Shown: positions 45,357-53,843 of the stretch, one piece after another
How positions within the stretch are numbered: position 1 is the stretch's first letter
Layout: each line of letters begins with the position of its first letter
DNA from: Flaviramulus sp. BrNp1-15
Lineage (GTDB): Bacteria > Bacteroidota > Bacteroidia > Flavobacteriales > Flavobacteriaceae
NCBI RefSeq assembly: GCF_022259695.1
Contig: NZ_CP092099.1
Location: 1,534,471 to 1,598,470, forward strand
Length of the DNA: 64,000 nt
Direction: 5' to 3'
Notes under the pieces: generated by a model
The model's input: the letters and a program-made list of their open reading frames with translations, nothing else
What the model was told of the DNA's origin: nothing
Databases searched by the model: none
Position numbers and translations under genes: made by a program

Positions 45357-46273
45357 TATTTAAGTATAACAAACTTGTATAAAAGTAAGGAAAGCATACC
45401 GAATAGCATGATTATTTTGTACATATTACTTAAATGGTGAAAGTCTTTTTTATTAGTCGCACTAAATGTTTTTATACACGTGTAGAGTAGAGGTCCAATA
45501 ATAAACAATAAAAAGTAACCAACCGCGACAGGTTGTTTGTAAAGGTTTGATATGGTATAAAGAACGATTGCAATTAATGGAAAGAAATTTAGAATTGATA
45601 TAACATTTTTAGCACGCTCTCTTCCTATAGCTATTGGTAATGTATTCATTTCCGCTTTATAATCACCATCAATATCTTCAATATCTTTTACTATTTCTCG
45701 AAGCAAATTAATGCTAAAAGCAAATAGCGCATAATCTAAAATAACTTTGAAGAATACAAATTGTGTTTGCTGATTTGAAGCTGAAGTAGCAGGAAGTATT
45801 TCAAAAATACCAACAATTATAATACTTAAGGCAACTAAAGCAGATATTATGATATTACCAATAAGTAGAGTGCGTTTTAAATAGGTTGCATAAACATATA
45901 GCAATACAGAAATGATGACAAAAATCGAGAAAAAACCAGATCTACCAATGGCTTGAGATAAGTAAAAACCAATACCAACACCAGCGACATTAAGAATTAT
46001 AAAAAGGTTGTATGCAACTTTTTCAGAAATGGATTCTCCAACTATAATTTTATCAGGTTTATTAATGAAATCAGTTTCAATATCATTAATGTCGTTAATA
46101 ATATTTCCTGCAGCAGCAATGCAAATGGTAGCTAATATTAGAAGTGTAATTTCTAAACTATTTAAACTGGTTTGAACACCAAAAGGCTCTAAAAGAGCAT
46201 ATTTAATAAGTAATTGCACCAATACAAGCATGAGCAAATTTTTCCAACGAATGAGGTTTAAAAAATCAAACAT
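45356..46273 (-). CDS. UbiA-family prenyltransferase, probable geranylgeranylglycerol-phosphate type
   Basis: The 305-residue integral membrane protein has about nine hydrophobic segments and both Asp-rich motifs of UbiA enzymes: NDINDIETDFINKPDK (about residue 62) and DIEDIDGDYKAEM (about residue 194). Bacteroidetes carry UbiA members annotated as geranylgeranylglycerol-phosphate geranylgeranyltransferases, and this protein looks like that group; the acceptor is not proven. It lies in a tight minus-strand group with the HAD phosphatase and maf. Confidence 0.88.
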   Translation of the reverse strand: MFDFLNLIRWKNLLMLVLVQLLIKYALLEPFGVQTSLNSLEITLLILATICIAAAGNIINDINDIETDFINKPDKIIVGESISEKVAYNLFIILNVAGVGIGFYLSQAIGRSGFFSIFVIISVLLYVYATYLKRTLLIGNIIISALVALSIIIVGIFEILPATSASNQQTQFVFFKVILDYALFAFSINLLREIVKDIEDIDGDYKAEMNTLPIAIGRERAKNVISILNFFPLIAIVLYTISNLYKQPVAVGYFLLFIIGPLLYTCIKTFSATNKKDFHHLSNMYKIIMLFGMLSLLLYKFVILK

Positions 46274-46284
46274 TTTGTAAAAAA

Positions 46285-46602
46285 TTAAACATGAGTCATA
46301 AAGCTGTCTATTAGTAATTTAAAAAGGAAAGTTACAGGAATTAGCATAAGAACAAAGATGAAAATTGTTTTTTTTGCTCTACGTTTTTCATCTTTTCTAA
46401 TCTTATTTTTAATGATTTCTTTTTCTGCCTTGGAAAGTTTTTTATGCAAAAAATCCAATTGATAATGAAAATGCGTTTCACTATTCAATTTCTCTTTTAA
46501 TTCAGAAAATGCTTTTTTAGAGTTTTGATTAAAAACACTTTGATTGTTACCAAAACCAATATAACCAAAACCTACGCTATGCCTCCTTTTGTTTCTTGCC
46601 AA
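46285..46602 (-). CDS. Small membrane-anchored protein of unknown function
   Basis: The 105-residue protein begins with a basic stretch (MARNKRRHSVGFGYIG), continues with a charged, probably helical region (KAFSELKEKLNSE, LSKAEKEIIKNKI), and ends with one transmembrane helix (IFIFVLMLIPVTFLF). No family is recognised. It sits between the HAD phosphatase and the prenyltransferase genes with short gaps and is probably co-transcribed with them. Confidence 0.65.
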   Translation of the reverse strand: MARNKRRHSVGFGYIGFGNNQSVFNQNSKKAFSELKEKLNSETHFHYQLDFLHKKLSKAEKEIIKNKIRKDEKRRAKKTIFIFVLMLIPVTFLFKLLIDSFMTHV

Positions 46603-46633
46603 TTTTAGTGTTTAATATTTTATGGTTTTGAAA

Positions 46634-47164
46634 TTAATCATATTTAGCATTATAATTTCCATTCCATTTTCCTTGAACTTTTAATACTTGCTCAATCACA
46701 TCTCTAGCAGCACCTTTTCCGCCTTTTTTATGAGAAATGTATTTAGAAATGCTTTTTATTTCTGGAACCGCATCTTGTGGGCAACATGGTAAACCAATGG
46801 CTTTCATTACCGGGTAATCTGGAATATCATCACCCATAAATAAAACATTTTCAGACTTTATATTCTTTTTGTTAAAATAATCGTTTAGCTGTTCAATTTT
46901 ATTACTAGCTCCAAGGTAAACATCTGTAACACCTAATCCATTTAAACGTATGCGTACACCTTCGTTAGATCCACCAGAGATAACACAAACGTTAAAACCT
47001 TTATCTACTGCGGTTTTTAGCGCATAACCATCTTTTATACTCATAGATCTCAACATATCTCCAGTTGCGGTAACTAGTACAGAACCATTGGTTAAAACGC
47101 CATCAACATCAAAAATAAATGTGGTTATGTGTTCTAAATATTCTTTATAGCTTTTTTCTTCCAT
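46634..47164 (-). CDS. KdsC-like HAD phosphatase
   Basis: The 176-residue protein is a HAD superfamily phosphatase of the KdsC type (3-deoxy-D-manno-octulosonate 8-phosphate phosphatase). The nucleophile motif FIFDVDGVLTNGS lies at about residue 15-27, and the Mg-binding MGDDIPDYPVM at about 108. KdsC makes Kdo for lipopolysaccharide, which would fit a Gram-negative cell. Its first 20 bp overlap the end of the DUF2520 gene. Confidence 0.87.
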   Translation of the reverse strand: MEEKSYKEYLEHITTFIFDVDGVLTNGSVLVTATGDMLRSMSIKDGYALKTAVDKGFNVCVISGGSNEGVRIRLNGLGVTDVYLGASNKIEQLNDYFNKKNIKSENVLFMGDDIPDYPVMKAIGLPCCPQDAVPEIKSISKYISHKKGGKGAARDVIEQVLKVQGKWNGNYNAKYD

Positions 47165-47912
47165 GGGTGTGTTGTATCGAGGTTGTTAAGAGGTTATAAA
47201 TGTCTTTATGATGTTTGTTTTCCAAAAGTTTTAAATGTGCCTTAATGGTTTTTTTATCATTTCGTTTTGCAGGACCTGTTTGTGCCATGTAAGGCGACAT
47301 GCCCTGAACTTTTTTTGCTGTTTCTAAAATAAGAGGTTTCAGTAAATCGAATTCAGCTCCTTTACTTTCGGTAATTTCATGACCAATTCTATATAACTGA
47401 TTTGTGAAATTGTTTACAAAAACAGCAGCTAAATGTAAAACGCGGCGTTGTTCGCTATTTATTTTTTTTGTTGGGCTTCCTAAGTTTACAGCCAACTCTT
47501 TTAAAATTGGGTAACTTTTTTTGTCTACGGTTTCAATACAGATAGGTACATTAGCAAAATCCATTTCAGCATGTTTACTAAATGTTTGAAGTGGGTACAA
47601 AACACCACGTTTGTGTTTTTTATCTAAATCATAAACACTAACACTTCCGGAAGTGTGCACAACTAGTTTGTTTTCAAAAGGAATTTTTTCAGAAAGTGTT
47701 CCAATTACATCATCGCTAACCGCTAAAATATAAACATCGGCATCCTTTAGATTGTTTATATTATCTGTGATATCAACACTGTTTTTGTATTGGTTTAGAG
47801 TGTCTAAACTTCTATTATACCATTGTTTAACAGATACATTTTCTGTTTTGCTAAACCCTTTATAAAAATGAGTGGCTACATTACCAGCGCCAAGAATAAC
47901 TACCGAAATCAT
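47145..47912 (-). CDS. Rossmann-fold protein with DUF2520 domain
   Basis: The 255-residue protein has an NAD(P)-binding start (SVVILGAGNVATHFYKGF) and a C-terminal helical DUF2520 domain (AAVFVNNFTNQLYRIGHEI, TGPAKRNDKKTI). Such proteins resemble pyrroline-5-carboxylate or 6-phosphogluconate dehydrogenases, but their substrate is unknown. It is the first gene of the minus-strand group DUF2520-KdsC-small protein-UbiA-Maf and diverges from the truncated haemoglobin gene. Confidence 0.85.
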   Translation of the reverse strand: MISVVILGAGNVATHFYKGFSKTENVSVKQWYNRSLDTLNQYKNSVDITDNINNLKDADVYILAVSDDVIGTLSEKIPFENKLVVHTSGSVSVYDLDKKHKRGVLYPLQTFSKHAEMDFANVPICIETVDKKSYPILKELAVNLGSPTKKINSEQRRVLHLAAVFVNNFTNQLYRIGHEITESKGAEFDLLKPLILETAKKVQGMSPYMAQTGPAKRNDKKTIKAHLKLLENKHHKDIYNLLTTSIQHTHGRKKL

Positions 47913-47971
47913 GTTGCTAAAATAGTTAATAATACCCGATTTAAAAATCGATTAAGCTATCTTTGTTTTGT

Positions 47972-48361
47972 ATGAGTAAAAAAGATATAAGAACTAGAGA
48001 AGATGTATTTTTACTAGTGTCATCGTTTTATAAAAAGGTAAGACAAGATAAAGTTTTAGGCCCTTTTTTTAATGAAACCATTAAAGATTGGGACACTCAT
48101 TTAGAAAGACTTACAACTTTTTGGGAAGCGAGTTTATTCTTAAAAACTAAATACACAGGAAATCCTTTAGAGGCGCATGTAAATGTAGATAAAGAGTACA
48201 ATAATAGTATTACAGAGTTACATTTTGGCTTGTGGTTAAACCTTTGGTTTCAAACTATTGATGAACTTTTTGAAGGCGATTATGCCGAAAATGCAAAACG
48301 GCGCGCCAGAAAAATGGGAACCTTTCTTTATTTAAAAATTTTTGAAGCCAGAAACACATAG
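47972..48361 (+). CDS. Group III truncated haemoglobin
   Basis: The 129-residue protein is a short globin: LVSSFYKKVRQDKVLGPFFNE, TFWEASLFLKTKYTGNP and the EAHVNVD segment with a conserved His are typical of group III truncated haemoglobins. These bind haem and are linked with oxygen or nitric oxide chemistry. The ATG at 47972 (MSKKDIRTRED) was chosen over an in-frame TTG at 47963. It lies directly before the cytochrome c assembly gene. Confidence 0.9.
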   Translation: MSKKDIRTREDVFLLVSSFYKKVRQDKVLGPFFNETIKDWDTHLERLTTFWEASLFLKTKYTGNPLEAHVNVDKEYNNSITELHFGLWLNLWFQTIDELFEGDYAENAKRRARKMGTFLYLKIFEARNT

Positions 48362-48405
48362 TCTTTTTTAAATACTTTTAACACTTCAAAATAAACTTAA
48401 ATACT

Positions 48406-48413
48406 TAAATTTG
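48406..48413 (+). promoter_or_regulatory. -7 box of the ccsBA promoter
   Basis: TAAATTTG matches the Bacteroidetes -7 consensus exactly; a weak TTC lies about 20 bp upstream. Transcription would begin near 48420, which supports the ATG at 48432 as start codon and rules out the TTG at 48411. Confidence 0.5.
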
Positions 48414-48431
48414 CAGAACCTTAAAAGGGCT

Positions 48432-51400
48432 ATGATTATGCAAGAAAAATTAGGGAAAATTCTTTTCTCAACCCGACTTACTGCTGTTTTATTTATAGTA
48501 TTCGCTGCTGCAATGGCTATAGGCACTTTTTTAGATGCAGGACAAGACACATCTCCAACACCTTACACAAGAAATCTTATTTATAATGCATGGTGGTTTG
48601 AAGCCATCATGGTGTTTTTTGTTATTAATTTTACAGGAAATATTTTCAGATTTAGACTGTATAAAAAAGAAAAGTGGGCGACACTCATTCTACATTTAGC
48701 TTTCATTTTTATTTTGTTGGGTGCATTTATTACGCGTTATGCAAGCTTTGAAGGTATGATGTCTATTCGTGAAGGAGCAACTGAAAACACATTTCTTTCA
48801 CAAAAAACATATATTACAACTTATATTGATGGTGATTATGAGGTAGATGGCGTTGCGCAACGTCGTATTTTAGAAACCGAAGTTGATTTTTCCGGACGTT
48901 TAGATAACGATCTTAAAATTAAAACAGAATATAATCAGCAACCAGTAACTATAGAGTTAGAGAAGTTTATTGTTGGAGCTGAAGAAGATATTATTCCAGA
49001 TGAAAATGGAGAGGAATACCTTAAAATAGTTGAAGCTGGTAACGGTGCGCCGCATAATCATTTCTTAAAAGTTGGTCAAGAATCACTCATTCATAATATT
49101 CTTTTTTCACTTAATAAACCTATTGATGGTGCTATTAATATTACCTATCAAGGCGATTCTCTTAGCATAAATTCTCCTTTTGAAGGTGAGTATATGACTA
49201 TGGCAACTATGGCACAAGGCAAATTGGTTAAAGATAGTTTACAACCACTTTATTTAAGGTCTAGATATGTAATTGGTAATATGCAATTGGTGTTTCCTAA
49301 ACCTGTGGTTAAAGGTGTTTTTGATGTGGTAAAAAAATCACAATTACTTAAAAACGATGAAAATGGTGTAGTGTTAAAAGTGACTACAAATGGAGAAACT
49401 CAAAAAGTTGGTTTGCTAGGAGGAAAGGGAAGTAATAGTAGTTTTAAACAAACACAAATAGGAGGCTTAGATTTTGCTTTTAAATATGGCTCTAAAGTTT
49501 TAGAGTTACCATTTTCTTTAAAGTTAAACGATTTTGAAGCAGAACGTTATCCAGGTACAGAACGTGGGTATTCTGCTTATTCAAGTGAAGTAACGGTTGT
49601 TGATAACAGAGCTGAAAATTATGATTATAAGATTTTTATGAATAATATCTTAGATCATGATGGCTATCGTTTTTTTCAATCGAGTTTCGATCCAGATGAA
49701 AAAGGAACTATTCTATCTGTAAACCATGATTATTGGGGTACGTTAATCACATATATTGGTTATATGCTGCTCTATTTTGGGTTGATGGCTATTTTATTTA
49801 GTAAGCATTCGCGTTTTGGAGATTTAAAAAAACAACTCGAAAAAGTAAAGTTTAAAAAAGCTAAAACGCTTACAGTTTTATTATTGTGTTTGGGACTACA
49901 TGGCTTTTCTCAAGAACATTCAGCTAATGATGGTCACGATCATTCACAACCAACAAAAGCACAAATAGATTCTATTCTAACGGCGAATATAACTCCTAAA
50001 GCACATGCCGATGAATTTGGGCATTTGGTTATTCAGGATTTAAGCGGAAGAATGATGCCTGTAAATACATTCGCATCAGAAATGCTGCGTAAATTAAGTA
50101 AGTATGATACTTATGAAGAATTTGATGCTAACCAAGTGTTTTTGTCTATTCAAGAAAGCCCAATGCTTTGGTACAATGTACCAGTCATTTACTTAAAACC
50201 TAAAAAGGGAGATTCTATTAGAAAGCTTATTGGAGTAGAAAAAACAGAAAAATATGCAGCCTTAGCTGACTTCTTTTCTGATAGAGGCGCATATAAATTG
50301 GCTCCGTATTTAGATGAAGCCTATAAAGCTCAAGTACCAAATGGGTTTCAAAAAGAGTTTAAAGAAACAGACCAACGTGTAAATTTATTGTACAATACAA
50401 TTGAAGGGATGTCTTTAAAAATATTCCCAATTCCTGAAGACGACAATAATACATGGATGTCTACTTACGATTATAAAAGGGATTCTTCCAAAATACAAGA
50501 TTCACTTTACGGAAACTTTATAAAAAATGGTTTTGGTGTGTATTTATACACCCTAAATCAAGCAAAACAAACTGGTGATTTTTCAGAAGCTTCAAAATTA
50601 TTGCAAGCATTTAAGAAAACTCAAAACAAGTACGGTAGTGCCGTTATGTTAAGTGATGATAAAGTAAAAACCGAAGTACTTTATAACAAATACGACATCT
50701 TTAAAAAACTGTTTAGTTGGTATATGTATGTCGGTACTTTGCTTTTTATACTATTGATTGTTCAAATATTTAATGATAAAAGAAAAGCAATTAATGTTTC
50801 GGTTAACATTTTTAAATGGGCTATTGTGGCATTGTTCATTTTACATACTGCAGGGTTAATTGTACGTTGGTATATTTCTGGACATGCACCATGGAGTGAT
50901 GCTTACGAATCTATGATTTATGTAGCATGGGCAACTATGTTTTTTGGATTAGCCTTTGGACGTAAAAGTGATTTAACCATAGCATCAACTGCCTTTGTAA
51001 CCTCCATGATTTTAATGATAGCGCATTGGAATTGGATGGATCCTGCCATAGCAAATCTTCAACCTGTGTTAAATAGTTATTGGCTCATGATTCATGTTGC
51101 GGTAATTGTGGCGAGTTATGGTCCGTTTACTTTGGGGATGATTTTAGGGGTGGTGTCTTTAATTTTAATGATTTTCACTACTAAAAAGAATAAGTTAAAA
51201 ATGGATTTGAATATAAAAGAATTGACCATTATTAACGAAATGTCTTTAACTGTAGGTTTGGTTATGCTTACTATAGGTAACTTTTTAGGAGGTATGTGGG
51301 CAAACGAAAGTTGGGGGCGTTATTGGGGCTGGGATCCTAAAGAAACTTGGGCGCTTATAAGCATTATGATTTATGCTTTTGTAATACACATGCGATTGGT

Positions 51401-51623
51401 TCCAGGACTTCGTGGGCGTTGGTTTTTCAACCTCATGTCAATTGTTGCGTTTGCAAGTATTATGATGACTTATTTTGGGGTAAATTTCTACTTAGCAGGA
51501 TTACATAGTTATGCCAGTGGAGACCAAATTGTAAGTGTTAAGTTTATAGGTATTGCTTGTGCTATTGTTGCAATTTTAGCCTTTTTCGCTTACCGCGGGT
51601 ATGCTAAGTTTTATAGAAAGTAA
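48432..51623 (+). CDS. Fused cytochrome c biogenesis protein (CcsB/ResB-CcsA)
   Basis: The protein of 1063 residues joins the two halves of the system II cytochrome c synthase. The N-terminal ResB-like part holds LFSTRLTAVLFIVFAAAMAIG and a large periplasmic region; the C-terminal CcsA part has six or more membrane helices and the haem-handling motif WGRYWGWDPKETWAL. It exports haem and attaches it to CXXCH motifs in the periplasm. The start was set at the ATG at 48432, with AAAAGGG ahead of it; a second ATG two codons later is possible. Fusion of this kind is common in Bacteroidetes. Confidence 0.93.
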   Translation: MIMQEKLGKILFSTRLTAVLFIVFAAAMAIGTFLDAGQDTSPTPYTRNLIYNAWWFEAIMVFFVINFTGNIFRFRLYKKEKWATLILHLAFIFILLGAFITRYASFEGMMSIREGATENTFLSQKTYITTYIDGDYEVDGVAQRRILETEVDFSGRLDNDLKIKTEYNQQPVTIELEKFIVGAEEDIIPDENGEEYLKIVEAGNGAPHNHFLKVGQESLIHNILFSLNKPIDGAINITYQGDSLSINSPFEGEYMTMATMAQGKLVKDSLQPLYLRSRYVIGNMQLVFPKPVVKGVFDVVKKSQLLKNDENGVVLKVTTNGETQKVGLLGGKGSNSSFKQTQIGGLDFAFKYGSKVLELPFSLKLNDFEAERYPGTERGYSAYSSEVTVVDNRAENYDYKIFMNNILDHDGYRFFQSSFDPDEKGTILSVNHDYWGTLITYIGYMLLYFGLMAILFSKHSRFGDLKKQLEKVKFKKAKTLTVLLLCLGLHGFSQEHSANDGHDHSQPTKAQIDSILTANITPKAHADEFGHLVIQDLSGRMMPVNTFASEMLRKLSKYDTYEEFDANQVFLSIQESPMLWYNVPVIYLKPKKGDSIRKLIGVEKTEKYAALADFFSDRGAYKLAPYLDEAYKAQVPNGFQKEFKETDQRVNLLYNTIEGMSLKIFPIPEDDNNTWMSTYDYKRDSSKIQDSLYGNFIKNGFGVYLYTLNQAKQTGDFSEASKLLQAFKKTQNKYGSAVMLSDDKVKTEVLYNKYDIFKKLFSWYMYVGTLLFILLIVQIFNDKRKAINVSVNIFKWAIVALFILHTAGLIVRWYISGHAPWSDAYESMIYVAWATMFFGLAFGRKSDLTIASTAFVTSMILMIAHWNWMDPAIANLQPVLNSYWLMIHVAVIVASYGPFTLGMILGVVSLILMIFTTKKNKLKMDLNIKELTIINEMSLTVGLVMLTIGNFLGGMWANESWGRYWGWDPKETWALISIMIYAFVIHMRLVPGLRGRWFFNLMSIVAFASIMMTYFGVNFYLAGLHSYASGDQIVSVKFIGIACAIVAILAFFAYRGYAKFYRK

Positions 51624-51631
51624 TTTCTAGT

Positions 51632-52360
51632 TTAATTTACAGTTTCAATTAAACTTAAAACATACTCATAGCTTATACCAAAAAGTATTGCTAAACCAAA
51701 GCTTAGTAAAGTTCCTATTAAAATATATTCGGTAAGTTTTCGGTCTTTAGCTTTTGATAAGTCACCAAATCGAAACACCGATTTTGCAGCAATTAAAAAG
51801 CCAATGCCTTCCCAGTGTTGTGTAACAATAAATGCGAAAACAAACAAGCGTTCTAACATCCCAATATAAGAGCCTGCATTTTCTAGAGATTCTTCATCTG
51901 TGTCTTCCTTTAAATACCATTTAGAGATGATGGTTTTCATGAGAATTGAAGACACTACAGTAACACCCAACAAACTTGTAATTAACAATAAAAATTTAGG
52001 AGCATAAAGCATATTACTATTAAACTCATAAGGTTCATACATACTTACTACAATTGCAATAAATAATAAATGCGCAAATTGGTCTAAACCAAAGAGAAGC
52101 CTGTTGTTAAGTTTAGGTTTTAAATGCAGTTTAATAACATCAATTACATAATGCGAAACAATTATAATTAGTATTCCTAACCAAAAACTAAAATCAGCTT
52201 TTAGAACTAAAATTAAAGCGCCAAAGTGCACTAAAATATGCCAATATAAAAACTTTGATTTATGTTTATGCGTTTCTTTATGATTAACCCATTTTTGTGG
52301 TTGGAGTAAAAAATCGCCAATAAAATGAGCTAATATCAATTTTATGGTTAAAGCTATCAT
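51632..52360 (-). CDS. DUF3307 membrane protein
   Basis: The 242-residue protein has about six to seven hydrophobic segments. The N-terminus LILAHFIGDFLLQPQKWVNHK and WHILVHFGALI show the conserved His, Asp, Gln and Lys pattern of DUF3307; a second polar segment with HYVIDVIK follows. The function of the family is not known. Its start codon overlaps the stop of the satD-like gene by 4 bp (ATGA), so the two are translated together and probably work together. Confidence 0.85.
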   Translation of the reverse strand: MIALTIKLILAHFIGDFLLQPQKWVNHKETHKHKSKFLYWHILVHFGALILVLKADFSFWLGILIIIVSHYVIDVIKLHLKPKLNNRLLFGLDQFAHLLFIAIVVSMYEPYEFNSNMLYAPKFLLLITSLLGVTVVSSILMKTIISKWYLKEDTDEESLENAGSYIGMLERLFVFAFIVTQHWEGIGFLIAAKSVFRFGDLSKAKDRKLTEYILIGTLLSFGLAILFGISYEYVLSLIETVN

Positions 52361-52956
52361 AGGGTTTGTATTTGGGATTCGTAATAGTCTATTAATTTTG
52401 ATATTTCATCAAACCCAGCACGTTTTAAGCCTTGACTGATATTGCCTTGGGTTGTTTTTAAAGTGTTAGCCAGTTGTTTTTGATTTAATTCTGGGTTTTC
52501 TAAAGTTGTTTTAATAAGATTTGCTAAGGTAACAGACCAATTGTTTACAGTTAAGAGTGCCAGTTCTAGCATAATATTTAAAGTCACATCAAATGTTTCA
52601 AAAGGTGATTTTATTGCAAGTGTTGTTTTTTTTAGGGCTTCAAAACATTCACCAGAATTTACAAAAGCAGATCCGTTAGATTCTGTGATTTTTTCTGATT
52701 TATACGTTTTCTCACCCAAACCTATAGCAAGTCTTACATCAATATTATCAAATTGTTTTATAGAAGCTTTAATTAGAAAACAAGCTTTTAAAGCATCTTT
52801 TGGATTAATTTCTAACTGAAAACTATCACCTCTATATATCTCCCAATTTGAAGGTGTCTCACCATAAATTTTTAATACAGATTTCAATGTATCTAGCCAC
52901 TTTTTTGGAGAGCTTTTTTGAGAATTAATAATATCGCCTGTAATCACGCTAGTCAT
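52357..52956 (-). CDS. SatD-family protein with C-terminal helix-turn-helix
   Basis: The 199-residue protein is of the SatD type. The first 130 residues form a compact domain with VITGDIINSQ (Asp8) and EIYRGDSFQLEI (Asp44), then VRLAIGLGE. The last 55 residues contain a helix-turn-helix, LNQKQLANTLKTTQGNISQGLKRAG (positions about 152-176). The two Asp-bearing motifs recall the palm fold of nucleotidyl cyclases, a comparison made by eye. It overlaps the DUF3307 gene by 4 bp. Upstream lies an array of palindromes that its own HTH may bind. Confidence 0.82.
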   Translation of the reverse strand: MTSVITGDIINSQKSSPKKWLDTLKSVLKIYGETPSNWEIYRGDSFQLEINPKDALKACFLIKASIKQFDNIDVRLAIGLGEKTYKSEKITESNGSAFVNSGECFEALKKTTLAIKSPFETFDVTLNIMLELALLTVNNWSVTLANLIKTTLENPELNQKQLANTLKTTQGNISQGLKRAGFDEISKLIDYYESQIQTL

Positions 52957-53006
52957 AATGATAGTAATATTTATTTTTTAAAATTATGAAATTTTAATCA
53001 AAACAA

Positions 53007-53014
53007 CAAGAATA
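53007..53014 (-). promoter_or_regulatory. Possible -7 box of the satD-DUF3307 promoter
   Basis: On the minus strand this reads TATTCTTG, one mismatch from TAnnTTTG, 51 bp before the satD start. The first palindrome of the array (53015-53030) abuts it on the upstream side and would lie in the promoter spacer, as for a repressor site. Confidence 0.4.
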
Positions 53015-53113
53015 TTAGTTAAATAGCTAATAATTTAAAATATTAGTTAAATAGCTAATAATTTAAAATATTACCTAATTGAGTAATAATTAAAAAATCA
53101 CCTATTTAGATGA
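53015..53113. repeat. Array of four 16-bp palindromes with 27-28 bp period
   Basis: The units start at 53015, 53043, 53071 and 53098. Units 1 and 2 are TTAGTTAAATAGCTAA within an identical 28-bp tandem repeat (53013-53040 and 53041-53068). Unit 3 is TTACCTAATTGAGTAA and unit 4 is TCACCTATTTAGATGA. The symmetric pattern is kept while the sequence changes, as in operator arrays. The array fills the gap between the divergent satD and mscL genes. Confidence 0.75.
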
Positions 53114-53181
53114 TAATATATTTTTTATGATATAAATGCAATCTAATTATATTTACAGGAGAAATTAAAATAAAGGTTAAA

Positions 53182-53628
53182 ATGGATTTGTTTAAAGAGT
53201 TTAAGGAGTTTGCTGTAAAGGGTAATATGATGGATATGGCTATAGGTATAATTATTGGTGCTGCCTTTAATAAAGTTATAGATGTATTGGTTAAAAAAGT
53301 ATTTCTTCCACCGTTATCATTGCTTACAGATGGTGTTAATTTTGAAAACAAAAGAATTATTTTAAAAGATGCTGTAAATCATGCAGACGGAACAGTACAA
53401 CTAGAAGAAGTTGCTATAGGTTATGGTGCTTTAGGAGAAGCCTTATTAGATTTTTTAATTATAGGATTTACCGTTTTTATTGTGGTGAAGTTTATGAACA
53501 GATTACGTAATAGAGCTCAAAACACTGAAGATAAAACAGTAGCAACTCCAAAAGATATTGAACTGTTATCAAAACTTACAGAGTTAATGGAAGAGCAAAA
53601 TGATTTATTAAAAAAAGCAAAAGGATAG
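53182..53628 (+). CDS. mscL: Large-conductance mechanosensitive channel MscL
   Basis: The 148-residue protein has the MscL start KEFKEFAVKGNMMDMAIGIIIGAAFNKVI, with the first transmembrane helix and its Gly-rich packing face, and a second helix FLIIGFTVFIVVKFM before the charged C-terminus. It opens under high membrane tension to release solutes. It diverges from the SatD-family gene, sharing the intergenic region with the palindrome array. A possible -7 box TATATTTA lies at 53148-53155. Confidence 0.95.
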   Translation: MDLFKEFKEFAVKGNMMDMAIGIIIGAAFNKVIDVLVKKVFLPPLSLLTDGVNFENKRIILKDAVNHADGTVQLEEVAIGYGALGEALLDFLIIGFTVFIVVKFMNRLRNRAQNTEDKTVATPKDIELLSKLTELMEEQNDLLKKAKG

Positions 53629-53638
53629 GATAGGTATT

Positions 53639-53794
53639 ATGGCAAAAAAGGGACAAGCTAAAAACACAAAAAATAAAGCGAAGCATTCAAAATTAATGGC
53701 TCAAAAGAAAAATAAAAAGAAAGCAGAAGAACTATTAAGAAAAGAAAGATTGAAAAATATTATAAAAACAATGCAGGAAAAATCAGATAATTAA
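53639..53794 (+). CDS. Small Lys-rich basic protein
   Basis: An ATG at 53639 opens a 51-residue frame starting MAKKGQAKNTKNKAKHSK and ending MQEKSDN. It is extremely rich in Lys and Asn, has no membrane segment and is probably helical in its second half (KKAEELLRKERLKNII). It begins 10 bp after the mscL stop, so it is likely in the same transcript. No family is recognised; nucleic-acid binding is a guess from charge. Confidence 0.6.
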   Translation: MAKKGQAKNTKNKAKHSKLMAQKKNKKKAEELLRKERLKNIIKTMQEKSDN

Positions 53795-53843
53795 ATAAAT
53801 AAACTAAATTTAAAGCTCAAACCATAACTAACAAACCAACATC

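Noticed and set aside
53013-53068. Identical 28-bp tandem copies as a CRISPR array or replication iterons
   Set aside because: There are no spacers between the copies, no cas or rep genes nearby, and the related units 3 and 4 keep the symmetry, which suits operators better.
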